Shown here piece after piece: positions 9,601-19,011 of a stretch of 64,000 nt of DNA; the stretch's first letter is position 1, and every line of letters starts with the position of its first letter. This DNA comes from Knoellia locipacati (GTDB taxonomy: Bacteria; Actinomycetota; Actinomycetes; Actinomycetales; Dermatophilaceae), in contig NZ_BKBA01000003.1 in NCBI RefSeq assembly GCF_007992835.1, positions 124,001 through 188,000 on the forward strand, given 5' to 3'. Position numbers and translations under genes: made by a program. The notes beneath the pieces were generated by a model. It was not told the DNA's origin. It did no database searches and worked only from the letters and a program-made list of their open reading frames with translations.

Positions 9601-10828
9601 GAGCACCCGTCCTGATGTCGATGATGTCTCCGCCGGCCTTGACGGTGTGGGCGACGACGACGGACGCGAGCAGCCGTGCGCCGCAACCGATCGCGTCCTC
9701 GTCGACGATGACGTCACCCTGGTGCAGGTCGTAGCTGCGGCCGCCCGGCGTGCGCGTCCCGAGCCGGGCCATGGCACCGGGTGCGTGCGCGAGGTACCAG
9801 GAGTAGTCCTCGCCGCCGAGCGACTGCACGGTCGGCGCGATCTGCAGCCCGGTGCCGAGGCACGCGAAGCGCAGCGCGTCGATGGCGTCGGCCTGGTTGA
9901 CCACGGGTGGCACGCCCTTGACCCGCTCGAGCCGGGCCTCGACGCCGTAGGGGGCGACGACGCCCTGGACGATCTCGTCGAGCAGCGGCCCGACGGACAG
10001 CCAGGCGTTGGCGTCGAGCATGCGCAGGGTCCCGCTGCACTCCCCCGTGCTCGGGATGACGTTGCTCGCGGTGCCCGCCCGCACCGTGCCCCAGACCAGC
10101 GCGGCGCCGGCCCGCGGGTCGAGGCGGCGCGACAGGGCCGCGGGGACGTCGGTGACGACCTTGGCGAGCGCGTAGGTGAGGTCCTCGGTGAGCTGCGGCC
10201 GGGACGTGTGCCCGCCGCGACCGCTGAGGTGCACACGGAGGTGGTCGCACGCCGCGGTGATCGGGCCCTCGCGCAGCCCCACCTGACCGACGTCGAGCGA
10301 CGGGTCGCAGTGGACGGCGAAGATCGCGTCGACACCCTCCATGACGCCGTCGGCGATCGCCTCGAGCGCGCCACCGGGGATGACCTCCTCGGCCGCCTGG
10401 AAGATCGCGCGCACAGCAGTGCCCCGCTCGAGCAGCGCCTGCTCCTGCTCCTTGAGGGCGAGCAGGGCGCCGAGGAGGGCGGTGACGTGGACGTCGTGGC
10501 CGCACGCGTGCGTGACGCCGTCGGTCACCGAGGCGAACGGCAGCCCCGTCTGCTCCTGCACCGGGAGGGCGTCCATGTCCGCGCGCAGGGCGACCCGGTA
10601 TGCCGGCGAGTCGGCTCCGAGGTCGGCGACCAGTCCCGTGCCCGGCAGTCGGCGGACGCGGATGCCCGCCTGCTCGAGGCGGGCGGCGACGATGCCCGTG
10701 GTGCGGGTCTCCTGGCGCGAGAGCTCGGGGTGGGCGTGGAGGTCCCGGCGGATCTCGATGAGCTCGGGCAGGACCGACGCGACGCTGGCGCCGAGGGCGG
10801 TGAGGGTGTCTGTCATGGGAGCACCCAT
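9593..10828 (-). CDS. M20-family amidohydrolase (aminoacylase/hippurate hydrolase-like)
   Basis: 411 residues from the ATG at 10828; a second ATG four codons on (10816) is equally plausible. This is a metallo-amidohydrolase of the M20D group, with HPELS, ALRADMDALPVQE, the metal ligands of HACGHDVH, EEVIPGG and the dimerisation-domain GRGGHTSRPQ all in order. Members release amino acids from N-acyl or amide conjugates; the substrate here cannot be told. It leads a nucleoside salvage operon and overlaps cdd by eight bases, an unexpected partner since no nucleoside step needs it. No -10 element is obvious in front. Confidence 0.88.
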   Translation of the reverse strand: MGAPMTDTLTALGASVASVLPELIEIRRDLHAHPELSRQETRTTGIVAARLEQAGIRVRRLPGTGLVADLGADSPAYRVALRADMDALPVQEQTGLPFASVTDGVTHACGHDVHVTALLGALLALKEQEQALLERGTAVRAIFQAAEEVIPGGALEAIADGVMEGVDAIFAVHCDPSLDVGQVGLREGPITAACDHLRVHLSGRGGHTSRPQLTEDLTYALAKVVTDVPAALSRRLDPRAGAALVWGTVRAGTASNVIPSTGECSGTLRMLDANAWLSVGPLLDEIVQGVVAPYGVEARLERVKGVPPVVNQADAIDALRFACLGTGLQIAPTVQSLGGEDYSWYLAHAPGAMARLGTRTPGGRSYDLHQGDVIVDEDAIGCGARLLASVVVAHTVKAGGDIIDIRTGAHE

Positions 10829-10925
10829 GCTACTGGGGCTCGGGTCGGCGCCCCCTGCGCGTCCGCAACGTCCGCGCCAACGGCTGCACGAGCCACCGTC
10901 GACGCCGCCGCACCGAGCACGGGCG

Positions 10926-11444
10926 TCAGCGGGTCGCCTTGTAGGCCTCCCAGCGGTCGATGATGCCGCTCATCTCCTCGGTGACGAACTCGAGGAACTC
11001 GCGCGACAGCTGCAGCCGCTGGCCCGCGGTCGACCCGGCGCCGAGGTGGTCGACCCCGTCGGCGAGCGCCTGGATCATCCCGGCATAGACCTGGTCGGTG
11101 TTGGTGAGCGCACCGTGGAACGCGTCGTCGAGGACGACGAAGACGTCACGCCGTCCACCCCGCTCGCGCTCGCGGCGCAGCAGGCCGACGTGGGTGAGGT
11201 AGCGCACCGCCCCCGACACCGCGGCCGGGCTCACCGACAGCTCGTCGGTGAGCTCGGCCGAGGTCATCCGGCCGTCGTCGTCGACGAGCAGCGCGGCGAA
11301 CACCCGCGAGGGCATGGGCGGGAACCCCGCCGTGGACAGGGCCGCCCCGAGCCGCTCGACGACGGCGTGCGACTCCCGGTGGCTCGCCGGGGTCCCCTCG
11401 GTCACCTGGGGTGCGCGGGCAGCGGTGGCTGGGCGAGACGGCAT
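10926..11444 (-). CDS. GbsR/MarR-family transcriptional regulator
   Basis: 172 residues with a winged helix in the middle (MTSAELTDELSVSPAAVSGAVRYLTHVGLLRRE), followed by a helical dimerisation tail. The arrangement fits the GbsR/MarR group often found beside actinobacterial drug exporters. It is divergent from an ABC exporter operon; the 53-base gap holds a near-perfect 16-base inverted repeat that overlaps both -35 zones. A TAAACT element (11451-11456, minus strand) ends six bases before its ATG, so the message is probably leaderless. It likely represses the exporter and itself. Confidence 0.85.
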   Translation of the reverse strand: MPSRPATAARAPQVTEGTPASHRESHAVVERLGAALSTAGFPPMPSRVFAALLVDDDGRMTSAELTDELSVSPAAVSGAVRYLTHVGLLRRERERGGRRDVFVVLDDAFHGALTNTDQVYAGMIQALADGVDHLGAGSTAGQRLQLSREFLEFVTEEMSGIIDRWEAYKATR

Positions 11445-11450
11445 ACCGAA

Positions 11451-11490
11451 AGTTTAGAGCATTCACGAATTTGTGAAACAGGCGTACGCT
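11451..11490. promoter_or_regulatory. Shared operator and divergent leaderless promoters
   Basis: TTCACGAATTTGTGAA (11462-11477) is an inverted repeat with a single mismatched pair. For the exporter, a TTCACG -35 (11462-11467) and TACGCT -10 (11485-11490) are 17 bases apart and end seven bases before the GTG at 11498. For the regulator, TAAACT (11451-11456) ends six bases before its ATG. A bound dimer would cover both -35 zones. Confidence 0.65.
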
Positions 11491-11497
11491 CGATGTC

Positions 11498-12439
11498 GTG
11501 GACAGCGTCATCGAGACCCAGGACCTGCGCAAGACGTTCGGCAGCACCGTCGCCCTCGACGGCCTCGCCCTCACCGTCGCGGAGGGCGAGGTGCACGGCT
11601 TCCTCGGGCCGAACGGCTCGGGCAAGTCCACGACCGTCCGCATCCTCCTCGGGCTGATGCGTGCCGACTCCGGGCAGGCCCGCCTCTTCGGACGGGACGC
11701 GTGGACCGACGCGACCGACCTGCACCGGCGGGTGGCCTACGTCCCCGGCGACGTCGCCCTGTGGCCCAACCTCACCGGCGGCGAGACCATCGACGTCCTC
11801 GCGCGGCTGCGCGGCGGGCTCGACGAGCGGCGTCGTCGCGACCTCGTCGAGCGCTTCGAGCTCGACCCCACCAAGAAGGCGCGGTCGTACTCGAAGGGCA
11901 ACCGGCAGAAGGTCGCCCTCGTCGCGGCGCTGGCCTCCGACGCTCCCCTGCTCATCCTCGACGAGCCGACGTCGGGCCTGGACCCCCTCATGGAGCGGGT
12001 GTTCCAGGACGAGCTGCACGCGGCACGCTCGCGGGGCCACTCCGCGCTCCTCTCGAGCCACATCCTCAGCGAGGTCGAGCGCGCCTGCGATCGCGTGAGC
12101 ATCGTGCGCTCGGGTCGCATCGTCGAGTCCGGCTCGCTCACCGAGCTGCGCCACCTCTCGCGGTCGACGGTGCACGCGATCGTGAGAACGCCTGCAGCAC
12201 AGGACATCTCGACGTGGCCGGGTGTCGAGGACGTCCACGTCGGCGAGTCTGGCACCGACATCCGGTTGGCGGTCGACGCGGCCCATGTCGGCGAGGCGGT
12301 GAGCCGGCTCGACCGGCTCGGCCTCGTCACCCTCACCTGCGAGCCGGCGAGCCTCGAGGACCTCTTCCTCGCGCACTACGGCACGGAGAGCGCGACCGGC
12401 GCGACCACCCCCAGCAGCGAGGATGCGCAGGTCCGATGA
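11498..12439 (+). CDS. ABC exporter ATP-binding protein
   Basis: 313 residues: a single nucleotide-binding domain followed by a ~90-residue C-terminal extension of the type found in drug-exporting ABC-2 systems. Walker [10 protein letters not shown] is near residues 36-44, the signature is YSKGNRQKV in place of LSGGQ (typical of this subgroup), and Walker B is [13 protein letters not shown]. The GTG at 11498 is the start because it lies seven bases after a TACGCT -10 element. The stop overlaps the permease ATG by four bases. With the divergent regulator it forms a self-contained exporter unit; the transported compound is unknown. Confidence 0.92.
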   Translation: MDSVIETQDLRKTFGSTVALDGLALTVAEGEVHGFLGPNGSGKSTTVRILLGLMRADSGQARLFGRDAWTDATDLHRRVAYVPGDVALWPNLTGGETIDVLARLRGGLDERRRRDLVERFELDPTKKARSYSKGNRQKVALVAALASDAPLLILDEPTSGLDPLMERVFQDELHAARSRGHSALLSSHILSEVERACDRVSIVRSGRIVESGSLTELRHLSRSTVHAIVRTPAAQDISTWPGVEDVHVGESGTDIRLAVDAAHVGEAVSRLDRLGLVTLTCEPASLEDLFLAHYGTESATGATTPSSEDAQVR

Positions 12440-14028
12440 GCACCCTCACCGGGACCGGCACCCTCCTCCGCCTCGCTTGGCGGCGCGACCGGGTGCTCAT
12501 CCCCGTCAGCCTCCTGGCCCTCACCGCGCTCTCCGTCGGCTCGGCCCAGGCGACGATCGCGCTCTACCCGACCGACGCCGAGGCACGCGCCGGGCTCAGC
12601 GGCGTGCTCGCCAACCCGTCCGTCGTCGCGATGTACGGCCCGATCGGCGCCGAGAACCGCGACGCCCTCTCGGTGTTCAAGACGGTGCTCATGGGTGCGG
12701 TCTTCGTCGGGCTCCTCGCGTATGCCGTGGTGCGCCGGCACACGCGCGTCGAGGAGGAGGTCGGTCGGCTCGAGCTCGTCGGCGCCGCCGTCGTCGGACG
12801 CCGCGCTCCCCTCACGGCGGCGATGACCCTCGCCACCGCGGCCGTCGTCGGCGCCGGCGCCCTGTCCACCGTCGGCCTCGTCGCGGTCGGCCTCGACCCC
12901 CTCGGTTCGGTCGCCCTCGGCGTCGCCTGGGTGGTCGCCGGGCTGGCGATGGTCGGTGTCACCGCCGTCGCCGCCCAGCTCACGACGAGCGCCCGGGCCT
13001 GCGCGGGGATCGCGCTCGGCGTGCTCGGCGTGATGTTCCTGCTGCGCGCCGTGGGCGACACCGCCGGTGGCTCCGCGTCGGTGCTGTCGTGGGCCAGCCC
13101 GCTCGGCTGGTCGTCCAGGGTGGCGGCCTACGGCGACAACCGTCTCTGGGTCCTCGGCCCCGCGCTGGTCCTCACCGGCGCCCTCGTCGCCCTCGCGTTC
13201 TCGCTGCTCGACCGTCGCGACGTCGGCTCGGGCCTCATCTCACCCCGTCCCGGTCCGGACCGGGCGCGCGACGGGCTCGGCACCCCGCTCGGTCTCGTCG
13301 GACGGTTGGCGCGTCCGGCCGCGCTCGGCTGGCTCACGGCGTTCGTCGTGCTCGGAGTCGTCCTCGGCGGGCTCGTCGCGTCGGTCGCCGACATGGCGTC
13401 CGACCCGGCGATCGTCGACATGCTCACCAAGCTCGGCGGCAGCGCCGGCACGATCACCGACATCTATCTCTCCACCGAGCTCGCCTTCGTCGCCGTCGCC
13501 GCGGCCGCCGCCGGCATCTCGGTCGCGCTCCGGCTCGCCTCCGAGGAGCGCGCCGGCCGGGGTGAGCCAGTGCTCGCGACCGCGACCTCGCGTCGGTCGT
13601 GGCTCGGCGCCCACACCCTGTATGCCGTCGCCCTCCCCGTCGTGCTCCTGCTCGCCATCGGCCTCGCGGTCGCCGTCACGGCGCACGGCCAGGGCGAGGC
13701 GCCCGGGCTCGTCCCGATGCTCGGGGCCTCGCTCGCCCGCGTCCCGGCTGTCCTCGTCCTCGTGGCGATCGCCGTGCTCGCGGCCGCCGCGGTGCCGACC
13801 CACGCCTCGGCCATCGCCTGGGGCGCGCTGGCCGTGGCGTTCGGGCTCGGCGAGCTGGGTGCGACGGTCGGGCTGCCGCAGTGGCTCATCGACGTCTCGC
13901 CGTTCGCGCACGTGCCGCCGCTGCCCGGTGGCGACTTCACGCCGGCCTCGACGCTCGTGCTCTGCGCGGTCGCGGCAGTGACGACGGGACTGGCGTTCGC
14001 GGCATACCGGGTCCGCGACGCCGCCTGA
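12436..14028 (+). CDS. ABC-2 type exporter permease
   Basis: 530 residues made of two similar membrane halves of about six helices each, joined by a hydrophilic stretch near residues 260-290 ([21 protein letters not shown]). This is the fused permease arrangement annotated as polyketide antibiotic or multidrug exporter in actinobacteria. It is translationally coupled to the ATPase gene by an ATGA overlap at 12436-12439. It probably forms the complete pump with that ATPase; the substrate cannot be inferred. Confidence 0.85.
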   Translation: MSTLTGTGTLLRLAWRRDRVLIPVSLLALTALSVGSAQATIALYPTDAEARAGLSGVLANPSVVAMYGPIGAENRDALSVFKTVLMGAVFVGLLAYAVVRRHTRVEEEVGRLELVGAAVVGRRAPLTAAMTLATAAVVGAGALSTVGLVAVGLDPLGSVALGVAWVVAGLAMVGVTAVAAQLTTSARACAGIALGVLGVMFLLRAVGDTAGGSASVLSWASPLGWSSRVAAYGDNRLWVLGPALVLTGALVALAFSLLDRRDVGSGLISPRPGPDRARDGLGTPLGLVGRLARPAALGWLTAFVVLGVVLGGLVASVADMASDPAIVDMLTKLGGSAGTITDIYLSTELAFVAVAAAAAGISVALRLASEERAGRGEPVLATATSRRSWLGAHTLYAVALPVVLLLAIGLAVAVTAHGQGEAPGLVPMLGASLARVPAVLVLVAIAVLAAAAVPTHASAIAWGALAVAFGLGELGATVGLPQWLIDVSPFAHVPPLPGGDFTPASTLVLCAVAAVTTGLAFAAYRVRDAA

Positions 14029-14077
14029 CCCGTCCTGCGGGTGCCCGGTCCCGCGGCGGGCCCCGCACGAGAGCCGC

Positions 14078-15163
14078 TCAGGTGAGGTCCGTGCGGCCCT
14101 GCTCCTTGAGCTGCTCGACGATCCGCTTGACGTCCTGGGCGCGCGCGAGCGTCGTCACGAGCACGGCGTCGCCGGAGTCGATGACGACGACGTCCTCGAG
14201 ACCGACGACGGCCACCGGCCGGCCGCCCCGCGGCGAGACGAGACCGGTGGAGTCCACCGAGTGCACGAGCGACGCGTCGCCGAGAACCCGCGGCCCCTCG
14301 CCCTCCCCGCGCTCGGGCAGGAGGGCGGCGAGGCTCGCGAAGTCGCCGATGTCGTCCCACGCGAAGTCGCCGGGCACGACGGCCACGACCCCGATGTCGG
14401 CGGCGGGCTCGGCGACGGCGTGGTCGATCGCGATCTTCTCGAGGGTCGGCCAGATCTCCTCCAACCGCGAGGGGTCGGCGGCGATCGTCCGCAACCCCGA
14501 GGCGAGCTCCGGGTGCCAGCGGTGCAGCAGGTCGAGCAGTGTCGCGGCGCGCACGACGAACATCCCTGCGTTCCACCGGAACTCGCCGGTCGAGAGATAG
14601 GCGGCTGCGCGCCGGGCGTCGGGCTTCTCGACGAACTGGCGCACCCGCCGGGCGGTCGGCGCGCCGGCGAGCGCACGCCCCATCTGGATGTAGCCGAACC
14701 CCGTCGACGGGTGGGTCGGCTCGATGCCGATCGTCACGACCTGCCCCTCGCGCGCCACCTCGACGGCCTCGACGACGCAGGCGCGGAAGGCCTCGGCGTC
14801 GGGGATGACGTGGTCGGCCGCGAAGGAGCCGATGACCGCCTCGGGGTCGCGCGCCTCGACGATGGCGGCCGCGAGACCGATCGCCGCCATCGAGTCCCGC
14901 GGGGCCGGCTCGGCGATGAGCTCGCCGGCACCGAGCGACGGCAGCTGCTCGCGCACCGCGTCGGCGTGGGCGGCGCCGGTGACGACGACGACCCGCTCGC
15001 CCGCCAGCGGCGAGACCCGGTCGAGGGTCTGCTGGAGCAGGCTGCGCCCCGACCCGGTGAGGTCGTGGAGGAACTTGGGGTGCCCGGCTCGGGACAGCGG
15101 CCACAGCCGGGTGCCTGCCCCGCCCGCGGGGATGACGGCCCAGAAGCCGGGGATCTCTGACAT
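14078..15163 (-). CDS. manC: Mannose-1-phosphate guanylyltransferase
   Basis: 361 residues. It makes GDP-mannose from mannose-1-phosphate and GTP. The nucleotide-binding signature GGAGTRLWPLSR with the downstream PKFL lies at the N-terminus, and the sugar-binding FVEKPDA and FRWNAGMFV motifs are intact. The single-domain length means there is no fused isomerase, which is instead encoded by the divergent manA. The ATG lies six bases after TAGCCT on the minus strand (15170-15175), indicating a leaderless transcript. The product would feed the MgtA-like mannosyltransferase nearby and protein or lipid mannosylation. Confidence 0.93.
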   Translation of the reverse strand: MSEIPGFWAVIPAGGAGTRLWPLSRAGHPKFLHDLTGSGRSLLQQTLDRVSPLAGERVVVVTGAAHADAVREQLPSLGAGELIAEPAPRDSMAAIGLAAAIVEARDPEAVIGSFAADHVIPDAEAFRACVVEAVEVAREGQVVTIGIEPTHPSTGFGYIQMGRALAGAPTARRVRQFVEKPDARRAAAYLSTGEFRWNAGMFVVRAATLLDLLHRWHPELASGLRTIAADPSRLEEIWPTLEKIAIDHAVAEPAADIGVVAVVPGDFAWDDIGDFASLAALLPERGEGEGPRVLGDASLVHSVDSTGLVSPRGGRPVAVVGLEDVVVIDSGDAVLVTTLARAQDVKRIVEQLKEQGRTDLT

Positions 15164-15169
15164 GGCGTC

Positions 15170-15203
15170 AGGCTAACCAAGCCCGAACGGGCCCATCTAG
15201 GAT
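15170..15203. promoter_or_regulatory. Divergent manC/manA promoter region
   Basis: On the minus strand TAGCCT (15170-15175) ends six bases before the manC ATG, giving a leaderless start. On the plus strand TAGGAT (15198-15203) would start a ~25-base leader carrying the manA ribosome site gggaggtg. Confidence 0.5.
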
Positions 15204-15236
15204 CCTCGGGAACCACGACACGGGAGGTGCAGGGCG

Positions 15237-16421
15237 ATGGACCAGCTGGAGCCGGTGCTCTTCACCGACGCCTGGGGTTCGCACGTCTCCATCGCCAGCC
15301 TCCAGGGCCGCTCCATCCCGAGTGCCGAGCCCGAGTCCGAGCTGTGGATGGGCGCCCACGAGAGCGGACCCTGCGGGCTCGTCCGCGACGGCGTCGCCAC
15401 CACTCTCGCCGACGTCATCCGCGCGGACCCCGAGGGTGAGATGGGCGCCGAGTGCTGCACGGCATACGAGGGCCGTCTGCCGTTCCTCCTCAAGGTCCTC
15501 GCGCCCGGACGCGCGATCTCGATCCAGGCCCACCCGACGGCCGCGCAGGCGAGCGAGATCCGCGCGCGCGACCGGGAGGCGGGGGACAAAGACGCGACCT
15601 ACGTCGACGACTGGGCCAAGCCCGAGATGCTCGTCGCCATCTCGCCGTTCCGCGTGTTCGTCGGCATGCGCTCCCCCGACGAGGTCGCCGATCTCGCCAA
15701 GCGGCTCGGCGTGACCCGGCTGAGCACCCTCGTCGACGACGCCCGCACCGCCCCGGACCCCGCGCACAGCCTGCTCGCCGCGATCCTCGCCATCCCGAAG
15801 CCCGAGCAGGCCGGGTTCGTGCGCGAGCTCGTCGCCGCCTGCGTGCGGGTCTCGTCGAGCCCCGACGACGCGGGCCACCAGTGCGCCGCCGTCGTCCGGG
15901 TCGCCGAGGACCACCCCGACGACATCGGGCTCGCCGTGCTCCTGCTCATGCGTCACCACGTCCTCGAGCCGGGCGACTACATCGACGTGCCCGCCGGCGT
16001 CCTGCACTCCTACGTGAGCGGCCTGGGCATCGAGGTCCTCGCCAACTCCGACAACGTCGTCCGCGCCGGTCTCACCGGCAAGGAGATCAACATCCCCGAG
16101 CTCCTGCGCATCGTCGACCCCGAGGCCGACGGTCTCGTGGGCCACGCCGAGCGCGACCCCGACCTGCCCGCGACGGACTGCTTCCCGAGCTCGTCGGACC
16201 GCTTCGCCCTGCGCCGGCTGCACACCCCCGCGGGTCAGCTGCTCCCCGGGGACGGCACGCCGCGGCTCGTCCTGTGCCTCCACGGCGACGTCCTGCTCGC
16301 CGGGCCCACCGGGTCCCTCGCGCTCGGACCGGTGCAGGCGGCCTTCCTCTCCGCCCGCGACCACGACGTCGTCGCGACCGGCAGCGGCGAGGTCTACCTC
16401 GTCACGCTGCCCACGATCTGA
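15237..16421 (+). CDS. manA: Mannose-6-phosphate isomerase, class I
   Basis: 394 residues, a zinc enzyme interconverting fructose-6-phosphate and mannose-6-phosphate. The zinc-site segment SIQAHPT, the KPEML stretch and VPAGVLHSY are present, in the order expected for type I phosphomannose isomerases. A gggaggtg ribosome site precedes the ATG. It is divergent from manC, so both enzymes of GDP-mannose supply share one control region. A phosphomannomutase gene is not in the window. Confidence 0.93.
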   Translation: MDQLEPVLFTDAWGSHVSIASLQGRSIPSAEPESELWMGAHESGPCGLVRDGVATTLADVIRADPEGEMGAECCTAYEGRLPFLLKVLAPGRAISIQAHPTAAQASEIRARDREAGDKDATYVDDWAKPEMLVAISPFRVFVGMRSPDEVADLAKRLGVTRLSTLVDDARTAPDPAHSLLAAILAIPKPEQAGFVRELVAACVRVSSSPDDAGHQCAAVVRVAEDHPDDIGLAVLLLMRHHVLEPGDYIDVPAGVLHSYVSGLGIEVLANSDNVVRAGLTGKEINIPELLRIVDPEADGLVGHAERDPDLPATDCFPSSSDRFALRRLHTPAGQLLPGDGTPRLVLCLHGDVLLAGPTGSLALGPVQAAFLSARDHDVVATGSGEVYLVTLPTI

Positions 16422-16494
16422 CGTTCACCTGCTGCTCACCTGACACACCACCGGCCGCTGCCCGCGCAGCACGCGGCCCCGGGACCGTGGAGCC

Positions 16495-17661
16495 ATGCGA
16501 GTCGCGATGGTCACCGAGTCGTTCCTCCCGACGCTCAACGGTGTGACGACGAGCGTATGCCGGGTGGCCCAGTCGCTGAGGGCGCTCGGCCACGAGGCGC
16601 TCATCCTCGCCCCCGGGCCGGCGCCGGCGACCTTCGAGGGGTTCGCGGTGCGCGGGCTGCCCTCGGTCAGCGTCCGTCAGTTCCCCACCGGCGTGCCGAC
16701 ACCGGCGCTGCGGCACGCCCTCGAGGACTTCGAGCCGGACGTCGTCCACGCCGCCTCGCCGTTCGTCCTCGGTGCCCGCGCGCTCCAGCTGGCCGACCGC
16801 ACCCGCACCCCGGCCGTCGCGATCTACCAGACCGACATGCCGAGCTACCTGCGGCAGCACGGTCCCGGCCGGGTCGGTGCGAGTGCCGCGAGCGCCGCCT
16901 GGCGCTGGATCCGGCGCATGCACGCCCACGCCGACCTCACCCTCGCGCCGTCGACGCAGACCCTCGACGAGCTCCGGCGCCACGGCGTGCCCCGCACCGA
17001 TCTGTGGGCGCGGGGGGTCGACACGGGGCTGTTCTCGCCGCACTGGCGCACCGACGCGGGCACGGCCGAGCTGCGCCGGGCCCTGGCCCCGAGCGGCGAG
17101 GTGCTGCTGGGCTACGTCGGCCGGCTGGCTCCCGAGAAGGAGCTGTGGCGGCTCACCGAGGTGGCGCAGATTCCCGGGACGCGCCTCGTCATCGTCGGTG
17201 ACGGGCCGAGCCGCGCCCAGGTCGGCGCCCGGCTCACCGAAGCGGTCGCCTCGATGCCGGGCCGCCCCAACCGCTCCCCCGTCTTCCTCGGCCGGCGATC
17301 GGGTGACGACCTCGCCCGCGCGTATGCCGCGTTCGACGTCTTCGTCCACACGGGCACCCGCGAGACCTTCGGCCAGACCCTCCAGGAGGCTGCCGCGGTC
17401 GGCCTGCCCGTCGTCGCCCCGGCGCGCGGTGGCCCGCTCGACATCGTCGAGCACGGACGCACCGGACTGCTCTTCGACCCCGACACGCCCGGGTCGCTGC
17501 ACGACCACGTCGACGCGCTGGTGGGTGACGCCGCATGGCGCGAGGCCATGGGACACGACGCAGAGCTCGCCGTGCGCGGCCGCTCGTGGGAGAGCCTCAC
17601 GGCGCAGCTCGTCGAGCACTACGACACGGCACGGGCCTCACGGGCGCAGCGCGTCGCGTAA
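16495..17661 (+). CDS. mgtA: GT4 glycosyltransferase, MgtA-like mannosyltransferase
   Basis: 388 residues in a GT-B fold: N-terminal FLPTLNGVTTSVCR loop, and a C-terminal nucleotide-binding half with GYVGRLAPEKE, VGDGPSR and the EX7E-type ETFGQTLQEAAAVGLPVVA. Sequence character is that of actinobacterial GDP-mannose-dependent alpha-mannosyltransferases of the MgtA/PimB group, which mannosylate glycolipids at the membrane. The location next to manC and manA supports GDP-mannose as donor. The acceptor is not deducible, and other GT4 specificities remain possible. Confidence 0.75.
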   Translation: MRVAMVTESFLPTLNGVTTSVCRVAQSLRALGHEALILAPGPAPATFEGFAVRGLPSVSVRQFPTGVPTPALRHALEDFEPDVVHAASPFVLGARALQLADRTRTPAVAIYQTDMPSYLRQHGPGRVGASAASAAWRWIRRMHAHADLTLAPSTQTLDELRRHGVPRTDLWARGVDTGLFSPHWRTDAGTAELRRALAPSGEVLLGYVGRLAPEKELWRLTEVAQIPGTRLVIVGDGPSRAQVGARLTEAVASMPGRPNRSPVFLGRRSGDDLARAYAAFDVFVHTGTRETFGQTLQEAAAVGLPVVAPARGGPLDIVEHGRTGLLFDPDTPGSLHDHVDALVGDAAWREAMGHDAELAVRGRSWESLTAQLVEHYDTARASRAQRVA

Positions 17662-17709
17662 CCTCTTCGGGGCCCTCCAGCGGAGAGGGCCGGTCGAGAG
17701 GAGGCCCGG

Positions 17710-18999
17710 ATGCGCAGCGGTGTGATCACCGCAGGAGCTGCGGCTCTGGTCTCGGCGGCCCTCGTGGCCGGCCCGACGACCGCCACCGCCGCCCCCACTC
17801 CCACCCCTGCTCCGACCCGGGCGGCCGCGCCGACCAGCCCGAGCAGTCCCACCAGCCCCGCAGCGACCGCCTCACCCAGCCCCACGCTGCCGCCGGTGAC
17901 GCGCCGCCTCGACCCTGCCGAGAGCATCGGCGGCCCGGGCCTGGCACCCATGGACACCCTGCTGCTCGACGCACCGGCCGGTGTCCCGGCACCGCCGGCC
18001 GTGAGCGACGTCGCGTGGCTCATCGCCGACGCCGACACCGGCGAGATCCTCGCGGCACGCAACCCGCACGCGCCCCTGCTCCCGGCGAGCACGCTCAAGG
18101 CGCTCACCGCGATCCACCTGCTGCCGCGCATCGACCCGGCGGCGGTGCTCACCGCCACCGCGGCCGAGACCAACGCCGAGGGCACTCGGGTCGGCATGGT
18201 CGCGGGCCAGGCCTACGCCGCCAAGCAGCTCTTCGAGGCGCTCATCATGTCGTCCGGCAACGACGCGGCATACGGGTTGGCCTCCCTCAACGGCGGCGTC
18301 GCCAAGACGGTCACCGAGCTCAACGCCCTCGCCGACGAGCTCGGGGCCCACGACACCGTCGTCGTCGACCCCAGCGGTCTCGACGCTCCCGGCCAGCAGT
18401 CCAGCGCCTACGACCTCGCCCTCATCGGGCGCGCCGCCATCGCGAACCCCGACTACGTCCGGATCGCGACGACCAAGGCGTCGACCTTCCCGGCGCGCGC
18501 CGTCCGTGGCGCGGCCCGCCCCACCTACGCGATCGGCAACCACAACCGCCTGCTGTGGAACTACCCGGGCACCATCGGCGTCAAGAACGGCTTCACCAAG
18601 GCGGCGCACCGGACGTTCATCGGTGCCGCCCGCCGTGGCGGCAAGACCTACATCGTCACCGAGATGTACGGCACGGGCAGCAGCTGGCGACCCGCCGCCT
18701 CGCTGCTCGACTGGGCCTTCGCCCACGGCGACAAGGTCACGCCGATCGGCCGGCTCGTCGACCGTGGCGAGGTGCCCCAGCCACCGGCTGCGGCAGCACC
18801 GGACACGCAACAGCGCAGCGGCGAGCGCGGCGACGACCCCGCCACCTCGGTGGCAGCGTCACTCACCGCTTCCAGAGGATCGGTCACGCCCTCGCTCCTG
18901 CCGCTGGCCGGTGGCGCAGCGCTCGTGGCCCTGCTCCTCGTGACCCGCCGTCGCCGCGCCCGTCCGCGCCGGGCGTCAGGCGCGCGCCGCCACCGCTGA
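17710..18999 (+). CDS. D-alanyl-D-alanine carboxypeptidase (S11, DacC-like)
   Basis: 429 residues: signal peptide (about residues 1-28), a Pro/Ala/Thr/Ser-rich linker to ~residue 60, an S11 penicillin-binding domain, and a C-terminal membrane helix followed by RRRRARPRR. Catalytic motifs are S-T-L-K in LLPASTLKAL, the S-G-N of SSGNDAAYGL and a KNG in place of the usual KTG in KNGFTKAAH. The enzyme trims the terminal D-Ala of peptidoglycan side chains outside the membrane. A ribosome site gagaggag precedes the ATG, and a TAACCT -10 candidate lies near 17660. It is convergent with the YihY gene. Confidence 0.9.
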   Translation: MRSGVITAGAAALVSAALVAGPTTATAAPTPTPAPTRAAAPTSPSSPTSPAATASPSPTLPPVTRRLDPAESIGGPGLAPMDTLLLDAPAGVPAPPAVSDVAWLIADADTGEILAARNPHAPLLPASTLKALTAIHLLPRIDPAAVLTATAAETNAEGTRVGMVAGQAYAAKQLFEALIMSSGNDAAYGLASLNGGVAKTVTELNALADELGAHDTVVVDPSGLDAPGQQSSAYDLALIGRAAIANPDYVRIATTKASTFPARAVRGAARPTYAIGNHNRLLWNYPGTIGVKNGFTKAAHRTFIGAARRGGKTYIVTEMYGTGSSWRPAASLLDWAFAHGDKVTPIGRLVDRGEVPQPPAAAAPDTQQRSGERGDDPATSVAASLTASRGSVTPSLLPLAGGAALVALLLVTRRRRARPRRASGARRHR

Positions 19000-19011
19000 G
19001 GTCCGAGGGGC

